From assembly GCA_003233025.1 (NCBI GenBank), contig QIKS01000234.1, positions 1 to 6,857 of the forward strand: a stretch of DNA of 6,857 bases, read 5' to 3'. Below the pieces are notes generated by a model. That model ran no database searches and was not told the DNA's origin. It saw only the letters and a program-made list of their open reading frames with translations. The number at the start of each line of letters is the position of its first letter. The first letter of the stretch is position 1. The translations under genes and the position numbers were made by a program. This DNA comes from Hellea balneolensis. GTDB lineage: Bacteria; Pseudomonadota; Alphaproteobacteria; Caulobacterales; Maricaulaceae. Below are positions 1-5,224 of the stretch, in pieces.

Positions 1-117
1 CGCTGGCGCCGGGGTGTCGGACAATCAAGCAGATATTGGCACACCATGATTTGATTTTTTGTTCGCATATAGCCTAAGCGCGGACAATGGTGTAAAGAGA
101 TGAGAATTGTATGAGAC

Positions 118-121
118 GGAG
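118..121 (+). promoter_or_regulatory. Ribosome binding site deciding the ccmI start
   Basis: A GGAG lies six bases before the ATG at 128. This favours the ATG over the in-frame TTG at 107, which would add seven polar residues (YETEKD-type) in front of a hydrophobic N-terminal membrane segment and has no clear Shine-Dalgarno sequence of its own. Confidence 0.7.
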
Positions 122-127
122 AAAGAC

Positions 128-721
128 ATGATTTGGTTAATCCTGGGGGCGGTGGTATTGGCCAGTTTGTTTTATATGACCAAACCGTTTTACATGAAGG
201 CTTCAGATCAAAGCTTTAAGGACGAGCGCAGGGCTTATAAGCGCCAAATTGCCGAGCTGGATAAATTGATAAGCAGGGACACCGGGGACAGGCCAGCATT
301 GCAGGCCGCCAAAGCGGATTTGCAGCGGCGATTACTGGCAAATGATGACGCCGGGCTTAAGAGCAAGCCGCCGGCTGCCGGTTTTATTGCCGGCTTTTTC
401 GTTCTGTTTGGATTTGCCGCTCTTGGCCTTTATGCCACATTAGGTACTCCAGAGCTGGCCAAGTTTGGCATTTTGTCGGCTGAGCGCGGCGGCGCAGATA
501 ATTTATCTTTGGAACAGCTTGTTGTTAAACTTGAAAGCCAATTGCAACAAGAGCCGCAAAACCCGCAAGGTTGGGTAATTTATGCCCGCAGTTTGATGCA
601 GTTGCAACGCTATGACCATGCACTAGAGGCCTATGAACATGCGTTAAAGCTGACGGATAACAATCAAGACCTTGCTGCAGAACTGGCCCGTGCCAAAGCC
701 CATATTGAGGAGCAGGAATAG
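128..721 (+). CDS. ccmI: c-type cytochrome biogenesis protein CcmI (CycH), short form
   Basis: Probable CcmI, the membrane chaperone of cytochrome c maturation system I. It binds the apocytochrome c C-terminus and works with the CcmF/CcmH haem-ligation complex on the periplasmic side. The 197 residues show the family architecture. A first membrane segment spans about 2-18. A charged stretch follows with the typical AYKRQIAELDKL...LQRRLLA pattern at about 37-71. A second membrane segment lies at about 84-104, followed by the GLYATLGTPEL signature (100-110). A TPR-like region at about 127-192 contains NPQGWVIYARSLMQLQRYDHALEAY-type residues. Many CcmI proteins are considerably longer, with more TPR repeats, so this one keeps only a minimal periplasmic part. 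The start at ATG 128 is chosen from the GGAG upstream; a TTG at 107 is the alternative. No other ccm gene is in the window. A generic TPR membrane protein is the alternative, but the two-segment layout with YATLGTPEL argues for CcmI. Confidence 0.85.
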   Translation: MIWLILGAVVLASLFYMTKPFYMKASDQSFKDERRAYKRQIAELDKLISRDTGDRPALQAAKADLQRRLLANDDAGLKSKPPAAGFIAGFFVLFGFAALGLYATLGTPELAKFGILSAERGGADNLSLEQLVVKLESQLQQEPQNPQGWVIYARSLMQLQRYDHALEAYEHALKLTDNNQDLAAELARAKAHIEEQE

Positions 722-723
722 GT

Positions 724-1731
724 TTAAGTGACTTTTTGGGCCTGCTTAAACGTAATCAGCTTGCGGCTTTCCTCGTGCCAAAGTTTAAGCCCAACACACG
801 AAAAACTGCGCCACAATGTCAGGCGTTTGATGGTTTTAAGCTTGGGATGGTCGCGCAAAGCTTCCGACAGCCGGTAAAACGGAATGCGGGCATTAAGATG
901 ATGGACATGATGAATGCCAATATTTGCGGTTAGCCAGCGCAAGGGTTGGGGCAGATCATAGTGCGAGCTACCGTAAAGGGCCGCGTCATGAACATCCCAA
1001 TCCTCTGAGGTCTCCCAATGAGTGTCTTCAAATTGATGTTGGACATAAAACAGCCAGATGCCCATAGCGCCTGCGCCAACAATCATCGGTAGATATATGA
1101 TGAAAAATGCCGCGGCGCCCATGATCCATATCAACCCGGCCGCCAGAACAATAATAGAGGCATTAGTGCCCATGGCACTGATCCAGTATTTGGCTTGCTT
1201 GCGCATATATTTGTCGGGCAAACGCTGGTTTAATAAAAACACATAAATCGGCCCGATGAGAAACAGGACAATGGGATGGCGATAGAGCCGGTAAGCCAGC
1301 CGCCCTGATTTTGACCGCGCTTTGTATTCCCGCACGGTGAGTGTTCTGATATCGCCAACGCCGCGTTTGTCTAAATTGCCCGATGAGGCGTGGTGGTCAA
1401 GATGGGCTCTGCGCCATACCGCAAAGGGGGTCATGGTCAAAACGCCGATAATCCGTCCCGTCCAGGCATTGGCGGATTTGGATTTAAAAAACGCACCGTG
1501 GGAACAATCATGCTGGATCATAAACAGGCGCACCAAAAACACGCTTGCCGCCATGCTGAGAAGGAGGGCCAGGGCAATATGAACCGACAAGGCTATATAG
1601 GCCGCCACCCAAAGGATAACCAGAGGGATAAAGCTTAAGCATATTTCTAAAACACTGCGCAAGGGTGCCGGGGTGCGGTAGTGCATAAGCGTACGCATCC
1701 ATTCGCTGGCCGGAGTTTGAGATACGGTCAA
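724..1731 (-). CDS. Membrane fatty acid desaturase (DesA/omega-6 type, di-iron)
   Basis: An integral membrane fatty acyl desaturase that would introduce a cis double bond using a di-iron centre, O2 and an electron donor; substrate and position cannot be read from sequence. The 335 residues carry the three histidine boxes: H74-D-C-S-H78, H110-L-D-H-H114, and H274-H-V-H-H278, with an extra Q-H-Q-F-E around residue 232. Hydrophobic blocks lie at about 28-70, 95-105, 152-168 and 188-228. Length and box spacing fit bacterial soluble-donor desaturases of the FA_desaturase family (PF00487). The start is TTG at 1731-1729, supported by GAAAGG seven bases upstream; the first ATG would be at residue 12. 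The 3' end converges on ccmI with a two-base gap. The 5' side has its own -10 box and a 16-bp palindrome, implying regulation independent of nadC. A carotenoid or sphingolipid desaturase is less likely but not excluded. Confidence 0.9.
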   Translation of the reverse strand: MTVSQTPASEWMRTLMHYRTPAPLRSVLEICLSFIPLVILWVAAYIALSVHIALALLLSMAASVFLVRLFMIQHDCSHGAFFKSKSANAWTGRIIGVLTMTPFAVWRRAHLDHHASSGNLDKRGVGDIRTLTVREYKARSKSGRLAYRLYRHPIVLFLIGPIYVFLLNQRLPDKYMRKQAKYWISAMGTNASIIVLAAGLIWIMGAAAFFIIYLPMIVGAGAMGIWLFYVQHQFEDTHWETSEDWDVHDAALYGSSHYDLPQPLRWLTANIGIHHVHHLNARIPFYRLSEALRDHPKLKTIKRLTLWRSFSCVGLKLWHEESRKLITFKQAQKVT

Positions 1732-1738
1732 AATATTA

Positions 1739-1744
1739 CCTTTC
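1739..1744 (-). promoter_or_regulatory. Ribosome binding site supporting a TTG start for the desaturase
   Basis: On the minus strand GAAAGG precedes TTG (1731-1729) by seven bases. This spacing supports initiation at TTG rather than at the in-frame ATG eleven codons downstream, which has no comparable site. Confidence 0.6.
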
Positions 1745-1796
1745 GGATTGTTGAAGGGGGGACGAAACCAGGAAGGAGAGCGTACGAATCATAATA

Positions 1797-1812
1797 ACTG
1801 CTTTAAAGCAGT
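1797..1812. promoter_or_regulatory. Perfect 16-bp palindrome, candidate operator of the desaturase gene
   Basis: ACTGCTTT followed directly by AAAGCAGT is a perfect dyad with no spacer. It begins seven bases downstream of the minus-strand TATAAT box, so it covers the predicted transcription start and first transcribed bases. That is the classic position for a repressor operator. It could also form a weak hairpin, but there is no U-tract after it, so it is not terminator-like. The identity of the regulator is unknown; TetR-type lipid regulators control desaturases in some bacteria, and that link is inference only. Confidence 0.6.
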
Positions 1813-1818
1813 CGCGAG

Positions 1819-1824
1819 ATTATA
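1819..1824 (-). promoter_or_regulatory. -10 box (TATAAT) of a probable desaturase promoter
   Basis: A perfect TATAAT reads on the minus strand in the 150-base gap between nadC and the desaturase gene, about 88 bases before the TTG start. No good -35 hexamer is found 16-19 bases upstream (the best candidates are CATTAT and ATTATC), so the promoter may depend on an activator or be weak. Transcription would start near 1812. Confidence 0.5.
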
Positions 1825-1881
1825 CAAGGCTGATTGCACAGATAATGGCCATGATAGCGCATTTGTGATGAAAGTTGAACT

Positions 1882-2736
1882 TCATGCTGCGTCCAGTCCG
1901 ATATCAAAATTAGGCGCTGAATGGGTGAGGGCGCCGACGGAAATAACATCGACACCTGTGGCGGCTATGGCTTTGACACTGGCCAAAGTGACGCCGCCAG
2001 AGGCTTCCAAAATCACTTTGCCTTTGCCCAGCTGCACACATGTTTTCAAATCGGCCAAAGACATATTGTCGAGCAAAATAACGTCCGGCCCATAGGGCAG
2101 CACTTTCTTAAATTGCTTTGGCGTATCCACTTCAATGGAGACGCGGCACATATGGTCGGCGTTTTTCATGATGGCAGCCACGGCTTTCTCAATGCCGCCG
2201 GCCAGGGCAATGTGATTGTCTTTGACCATAATCGCATCGGACAAGGACTGGCGGTGGGTATGGCCGCCGCCGTGCAAGACGGCGCGTTTTTCCAAAGCGC
2301 GCAGGCCGGGTGTCGTCTTGCGTGTTGCTGCGATACGGGTTTTGTGCGGGCGGACGGCGGCGACAAATTGTGCGCTTAAACTGGCAATGCCGGACAGCCG
2401 GCCCATGAAATTAAGCGCGGTTCGCTCGGCCATGAGCAAAGAGCGCACCTTGCCTTCGACGCTGGCAATGATGTCGCCTTTCTGGACGGGGCTTGCATCG
2501 GTTATATGGGTGTTAAAGATAATATCCGTGTCGACCAGCTCGAAGGTCAGCGCTGCGGGTTGCAGGCCGGAGATAATGCCCGTTTCTCTCGCCTTGAAAT
2601 ACAGTTTTGCCTTTGCCGTGGCCGGGACAAGCAAGTTCGCCGTCACATCGCCGCCATTGCCAAAATCTTCTTTAAGGGCGCGGCGTACCATAGGTTCGAC
2701 GATAATTTGTGGCAAAGGCGGGAGAAAGTTTGACAT
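1882..2736 (-). CDS. nadC: Quinolinate phosphoribosyltransferase (decarboxylating), NadC
   Basis: Cytoplasmic enzyme converting quinolinate and PRPP to nicotinate mononucleotide, CO2 and pyrophosphate, the step where the de novo route joins common NAD synthesis. The 284-residue length is typical. Visible family motifs are E-R-T-A-L-N-F (104-110), T-R-K-T-T-P-G (138-144), G-G-G-H-T-H-R (156-162), V-K-D-N-H (171-175), E-V-D-T (202-205), L-L-D-N-M (221-225) and E-A-S-G-G (244-248). The C-terminal phosphate-binding strand reads V-I-S-V-G-A-L-T-H-S. An N-terminal alpha/beta sandwich occupies roughly the first 115 residues and the barrel follows. The ATG at 2736 lies two bases after the nadB stop (TAA TT ATG), so translation is very likely coupled to nadB; only a weak GGA serves as Shine-Dalgarno. 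No intrinsic terminator is seen after the TGA at 1882. All key residues I can check are present. Confidence 0.97.
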   Translation of the reverse strand: MSNFLPPLPQIIVEPMVRRALKEDFGNGGDVTANLLVPATAKAKLYFKARETGIISGLQPAALTFELVDTDIIFNTHITDASPVQKGDIIASVEGKVRSLLMAERTALNFMGRLSGIASLSAQFVAAVRPHKTRIAATRKTTPGLRALEKRAVLHGGGHTHRQSLSDAIMVKDNHIALAGGIEKAVAAIMKNADHMCRVSIEVDTPKQFKKVLPYGPDVILLDNMSLADLKTCVQLGKGKVILEASGGVTLASVKAIAATGVDVISVGALTHSAPNFDIGLDAA

Positions 2737-2738
2737 AA

Positions 2739-4265
2739 TTAATCCAACATATTGTAGGTGATATAACTTGAACGGGCAGGGTTGCTCTCAACTGGAAAGT
2801 CATCGCGAAAATGCCCGCCGCGGCTTTCCTCGCGGGCCAGGGCGCTGGCCGCAATCATGCGCGCTGCGATCAGGGGGTTGGCCGGGCCGACCTCATCGAT
2901 CAGGCCTTCAATAATTCCCATTAATTGCGCCAAGCCTTTGGCTGTGCGCCGCACGCCGCAAGAGGCGCTCATGGCTTGGCGTAATGTGGCCGAAACTTCC
3001 GGGGTCATAGAGAGCCAGGGTTGCTTATGGATATTGTCGGCTTTTCTGCGCTCATCGGCGCTGTCCAAAATCGAGGTTGCGGCCCGGCCTCCAAATACGC
3101 ACGCCTCCAACAAGGAATTGCTGGCCAGGCGGTTGGCGCCGTGGACGCCGACGCTGGCGCACTCGCCAATGGCATAAAGCCCGTCAATATTCGTACGCCC
3201 CATATTGTCCGTCATCAGCCCGCCCATATGATAATGCACGGCGGGGGCAATGGGGATAAGCTGGCTGCGCGGGTCAATCCCGGCGCTCATACAGCTTTCA
3301 AAAACTGTCGGAAATTCGCTTGGGAAATGGGCGCCGACAGCGCTGCGACAATCCAGGAACGGCATGTCGCCTTTTTGGATTTGGGCAAAGACGGCGCGGG
3401 CGACGTCGTCGCGCGGGGCCAATTCGCCCTCTTTATGATAGCGGCCCATAAATCTTTTACCGTGCTTATCAACCAGTGTTGCGCCTTCGCCGCGCAGGGC
3501 TTCGGTGGCCAAGGGGGCGGGGTCGCGGCCGATATCAATGGCGGTGGGGTGGTATTGGACAAATTCGGCGTCGCGTATCACGGCGCCGTGCACCGCCGCC
3601 ATGCCCAGCGCATCACCGCGCGCGGTTTTTGGATTGGTTGTCACGGCAAAAAGCCCGCCAACACCCCCCGTGGCCAGCACGGTTGTATCGGCGCTAATGG
3701 CCATGAGGGTGCCGTCATCCTTGCGCGCCATCGTACCCGCAATGCCGCCGTGTCCGTCCGAAAGCAGGCTCTCGGCCCGCCAACCGATCAAGGCGGTAAT
3801 ATGCTGTGCCTGCTTGGCTTGTTCGACCATTATTTCGATAATCGCTTTGCCGGCCAAATCGCCCTTGACCCGCGCAACCCGCGGGCGTCTGTGGGCGGCT
3901 TCTAAGGACAGCAGCAAATCTCCGCGCGGATCGGTATCAAATTCAACCCCGTATTTCATCAAGTCCCGCACCCGGCCTGGGCCTTCGCGGGCCAAGATCA
4001 TGGCAATGTCAGGGTCAACAAGCCCGTCTCCGGCTGCGATCGTGTCCTCGGCATGATCCGCCGCGCTGTCGCCGGGGCCGATGGCAGACGCAATCCCCCC
4101 TTGCGCCCATGCGCTCGCCGCCCCTTTAACGGAACGTCGTGACGTCAGCACAAATACGGGTCTGGGGGCGAGTTTCAGCGCAAGGAACAACCCCGCCAAT
4201 CCGGCCCCTACCACCAGTACAGAGCCAGCAGGAAGATGTGTTGTTTCAAGATCGCCCAATGGCAT
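2739..4265 (-). CDS. nadB: L-aspartate oxidase, NadB
   Basis: FAD enzyme oxidising L-aspartate to iminoaspartate, which NadA consumes. From the chosen start the protein has 508 residues, close to the family norm. The FAD-binding V-V-G-A-G-L-A-G-L glycine motif is at 18-26, followed by the S-A-W-A-Q-G-G-I block at 51-58. The substrate region shows Q-Y-H-P-T (237-241), E-A-L-R-G-E-G-A (255-262), L-A-P-R-D (282-286, the position of the catalytic arginine in the E. coli enzyme), V-H-Y-H-M-G-G (343-349) and H-G-A-N-R-L-A-S-N-S (375-384). The C-terminal helical region ends in S-S-Y-I-T-Y. The upstream in-frame ATG at 4283 would place the AGGAGG ribosome binding site inside the gene, so ATG 4265 is preferred. 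It is the first gene of a nadB-nadC operon, with a promoter candidate at 4321-4349. Fumarate reductase-type flavoproteins are paralogues, but motifs and neighbours settle the call. Confidence 0.97.
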   Translation of the reverse strand: MPLGDLETTHLPAGSVLVVGAGLAGLFLALKLAPRPVFVLTSRRSVKGAASAWAQGGIASAIGPGDSAADHAEDTIAAGDGLVDPDIAMILAREGPGRVRDLMKYGVEFDTDPRGDLLLSLEAAHRRPRVARVKGDLAGKAIIEIMVEQAKQAQHITALIGWRAESLLSDGHGGIAGTMARKDDGTLMAISADTTVLATGGVGGLFAVTTNPKTARGDALGMAAVHGAVIRDAEFVQYHPTAIDIGRDPAPLATEALRGEGATLVDKHGKRFMGRYHKEGELAPRDDVARAVFAQIQKGDMPFLDCRSAVGAHFPSEFPTVFESCMSAGIDPRSQLIPIAPAVHYHMGGLMTDNMGRTNIDGLYAIGECASVGVHGANRLASNSLLEACVFGGRAATSILDSADERRKADNIHKQPWLSMTPEVSATLRQAMSASCGVRRTAKGLAQLMGIIEGLIDEVGPANPLIAARMIAASALAREESRGGHFRDDFPVESNPARSSYITYNMLD

Positions 4266-4274
4266 CGTCAATAG

Positions 4275-4280
4275 CCTCCT
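4275..4280 (-). promoter_or_regulatory. Strong ribosome binding site fixing the nadB start
   Basis: A perfect AGGAGG on the minus strand sits nine bases before ATG 4265. It directly follows another in-frame ATG at 4283-4281 (ATGAGGAGG), which an automatic caller would choose as the start. The six extra residues (MRRLLT) would then be an artefact. Confidence 0.75.
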
Positions 4281-4288
4281 CATTCAAA

Positions 4289-4301
4289 CTGCTCTTAGCA
4301 G
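4289..4301 (-). promoter_or_regulatory. Small dyad (CTGCT-N3-AGCAG) in the nadB leader
   Basis: A five-base-pair dyad with a three-base centre lies within the predicted nadB leader, just upstream of the ribosome binding site. It could be a short hairpin in the mRNA or a half-site pair for a DNA-binding regulator. On the plus strand its left half reads ACTGCT, the same as the left half of the palindrome before the desaturase gene. The function is unknown. Confidence 0.3.
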
Positions 4302-4320
4302 GTGGGGTATGAGGGGGCAA

Positions 4321-4349
4321 ATGGTAAGGTGGACATTTTCACAAGCCAA
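4321..4349 (-). promoter_or_regulatory. Candidate sigma-70 promoter for nadB-nadC
   Basis: On the minus strand TTGGCT (4349-4344) and TACCAT (4326-4321) are separated by 17 bases, each matching the consensus at four of six positions. Transcription would start near 4314, giving a leader of about 49 bases before ATG 4265. A promoter is expected here because the gene upstream, nadA, is cut off by the oppositely oriented Fic cassette. Confidence 0.4.
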
Positions 4350-4367
4350 ATCTACGGTTGAAGGCGA

Positions 4368-4396
4368 TTGCTTTATTAAGCTTGCCTGTATATAAT
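4368..4396 (+). promoter_or_regulatory. Promoter of the Fic module (near-leaderless)
   Basis: TTGCTT (4368-4373) and a perfect TATAAT (4391-4396) are separated by exactly 17 bases. The predicted transcription start, near 4403, is only about two bases before the antitoxin ATG at 4405. No usable Shine-Dalgarno sequence precedes that ATG, so the message would be leaderless or nearly so. Confidence 0.6.
4377..4386. repeat. Left copy of a 10-bp inverted repeat bracketing the Fic module
   Basis: TAAGCTTGCC here is the exact reverse complement of GGCAAGCTTA at 5182-5191. The two copies enclose the complete antitoxin-Fic pair, about 815 bases in all. This copy lies in the promoter spacer. The repeat could be a remnant of element ends or a coincidence; AAGCTT inside it is itself palindromic. 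Confidence 0.4.
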
Positions 4397-4403
4397 CGCA
4401 GGC
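4384..4403. promoter_or_regulatory. Dyad around the Fic-module -10 box, candidate operator
   Basis: GCCTG-N10-CAGGC is an exact inverted repeat with the TATAAT box in its centre. A dimeric regulator bound here would block RNA polymerase, as in autoregulated toxin-antitoxin modules. The VbhA-like antitoxin has no visible DNA-binding domain, so any regulator would have to be another protein. Confidence 0.35.
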
Positions 4404-4404
4404 T

Positions 4405-4596
4405 ATGAACGGAAAACCAAACGCCAATTTTTTTTCACCAAAACCGCTTTCGCGGCAATTGCTCGAACGCATTAGTGCGCTTGAGGGCCTGTATATGTCT
4501 GAGAAAATGAAGTCCAAATTTGCAGAGTTTGACGTACAAAAACTCACGGGCGCTGAGCGTCGGGTTCAATTGTTGGCGCAATATAAGAACGCCTAG
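4405..4596 (+). CDS. VbhA-like antitoxin of a class I Fic module
   Basis: A small helical protein of 63 residues likely to bind and silence the Fic protein encoded next to it. The family (VbhA/FicA antitoxins) inserts a helix with the motif (S/T)xxxE(G/N) into the Fic active site, where the glutamate blocks productive ATP binding. Here the region I-S-A-L-E-G-L (23-29) matches that helix, with E27-G28 in place, but the Ser/Thr position (four residues before E27) is I23. The rest, with a second amphipathic stretch ending in R-V-Q-L-L-A-Q-Y-K, aligns by eye over its whole length with what I recall of Bartonella VbhA, which is of similar size. The stop TAG (4594-4596) is followed by ATA and then the fic ATG in the same frame. 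There is no Shine-Dalgarno sequence before the ATG. The assignment rests on the motif and the adjacent Fic gene. Whether it still inhibits is uncertain. Confidence 0.8.
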   Translation: MNGKPNANFFSPKPLSRQLLERISALEGLYMSEKMKSKFAEFDVQKLTGAERRVQLLAQYKNA

Positions 4597-4599
4597 ATA

Positions 4600-5175
4600 A
4601 TGGTTTATACGGCCAAGGATGACCCGTCTTGTTATCCGGGTGCAACCGTATTACGCAACAAGGCCAATATCCGGGATGGTGATATGCTGGCTGAGTTTGA
4701 ATTGGCTATGTCACTAACACGATCTGAAGAAAACTTACCAAATGGTCGCCTGGATTATGCACACTATAAAGCATTGCATCATCATTTGTTCCAAGATGTA
4801 TATGATTGGGCCGGGTTGCTCCGAACAATACGCACCGGAAAATCCGGGCACTGGTTTTGCTACCCTGAACATATAGACCAAGAAATGCGCCGTATATTTT
4901 CAAATTTGATATCTCGAAATTGGTTTACGGGGTTGAGCAAAGAAAAATTTGTATCGGAAGCCGTGCATTTTCTTGCTGAAATAAATGCCGTTCACCCGTT
5001 TCGAGACGGTAATGGTCGCGCCCAAATGACGTTTCTGGTTCTCCTGACCGAAAATGCCGGATTTACATTTGATGACAATAAGTTGGAACAAAAAGAGGTG
5101 CTCAATGCCATGATAGACAGTTTTCAGGGCAATGAAACTGCGTTGCTGAAGTTACTCAGAAAACTGATCGTTTAA
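4600..5175 (+). CDS. fic: Fic-domain protein (class I toxin, putative AMP transferase)
   Basis: A compact single-domain Fic protein of 191 residues. Family members transfer AMP from ATP to a hydroxyl side chain of a target protein; VbhT/FicT-type toxins modify DNA gyrase and topoisomerase IV. Family landmarks are Y-P-G near the N-terminus (12-14), R-N-K-A-N-I-R-D (19-26), H-H-L-F-Q-D-V-Y-D-W-A-G (61-72), the flap region T-G-K-S-G-H-W-F-C-Y-P-E (79-90), and the active-site motif H-P-F-R-D-G-N-G-R (132-140). H132 is the catalytic base and D136 the metal ligand position. The consensus continues xxR, but here it reads A-Q-M143, so the second arginine, which handles the ATP gamma-phosphate and pairs with the antitoxin glutamate, is absent. 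Start ATG 4600 has no Shine-Dalgarno sequence and lies three bases after the antitoxin stop, so expression probably depends on re-initiation. G+C is low: lines 4681-4740, 4741-4800 and 4861-4920 hold 24, 23 and 20 of 60. The target is unknown. Confidence 0.92.
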   Translation: MVYTAKDDPSCYPGATVLRNKANIRDGDMLAEFELAMSLTRSEENLPNGRLDYAHYKALHHHLFQDVYDWAGLLRTIRTGKSGHWFCYPEHIDQEMRRIFSNLISRNWFTGLSKEKFVSEAVHFLAEINAVHPFRDGNGRAQMTFLVLLTENAGFTFDDNKLEQKEVLNAMIDSFQGNETALLKLLRKLIV

Positions 5176-5181
5176 AGTTCC

Positions 5182-5191
5182 GGCAAGCTTA
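5182..5191. repeat. Right copy of a 10-bp inverted repeat bracketing the Fic module
   Basis: GGCAAGCTTA begins six bases after the end of the fic stop codon and is the exact reverse complement of 4377-4386. It lies in the 49-base gap between the convergent fic and nadA genes. The gap holds no convincing terminator. Confidence 0.4.
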
Positions 5192-5224
5192 GAACGGTTT
5201 AGATGAAATTTGATAAGATGTGTC

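Noticed and set aside
1..76. Possible 3' end of an upstream rightward gene
   Set aside because: All three plus-strand frames are open from the left edge and close at 54, 49 and 76. The tails are too short to recognise, so no frame can be chosen and no gene is reported.
107..127. TTG start for ccmI, and two tiny ORFs at ATG 100 and ATG 111
   Set aside because: The TTG lacks a good ribosome binding site, while ATG 128 has GGAG at the right spacing and begins directly with the membrane segment. The tiny ORFs have only a few codons.
722..751. Inverted repeat GTTTAAG...CTTAAAC at the ccmI/desaturase junction as a two-way terminator
   Set aside because: The stem is seven mostly A-T pairs with a 16-base loop and no U-run on either side, too weak to call.
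1868..1885. Imperfect palindrome ATGAAAGTTGAACTTCAT at the nadC stop codon
   Set aside because: It is broken by one unpaired A, is AT-rich and lies mostly over the stop codon region; neither a terminator nor an operator can be argued from it.
3021..3905. Long 294-codon plus-strand frame opposite nadB
   Set aside because: It is a shadow of the GC-rich nadB coding sequence. It shows no domain, its composition follows the opposite strand, and nadB is intact with all catalytic motifs.
4301..4332. G-rich tracts on the plus strand in the nadB leader as a G-quadruplex
   Set aside because: Only two runs are longer than three G; the others are pairs, so at best a weak two-tier structure. No functional sign supports it.
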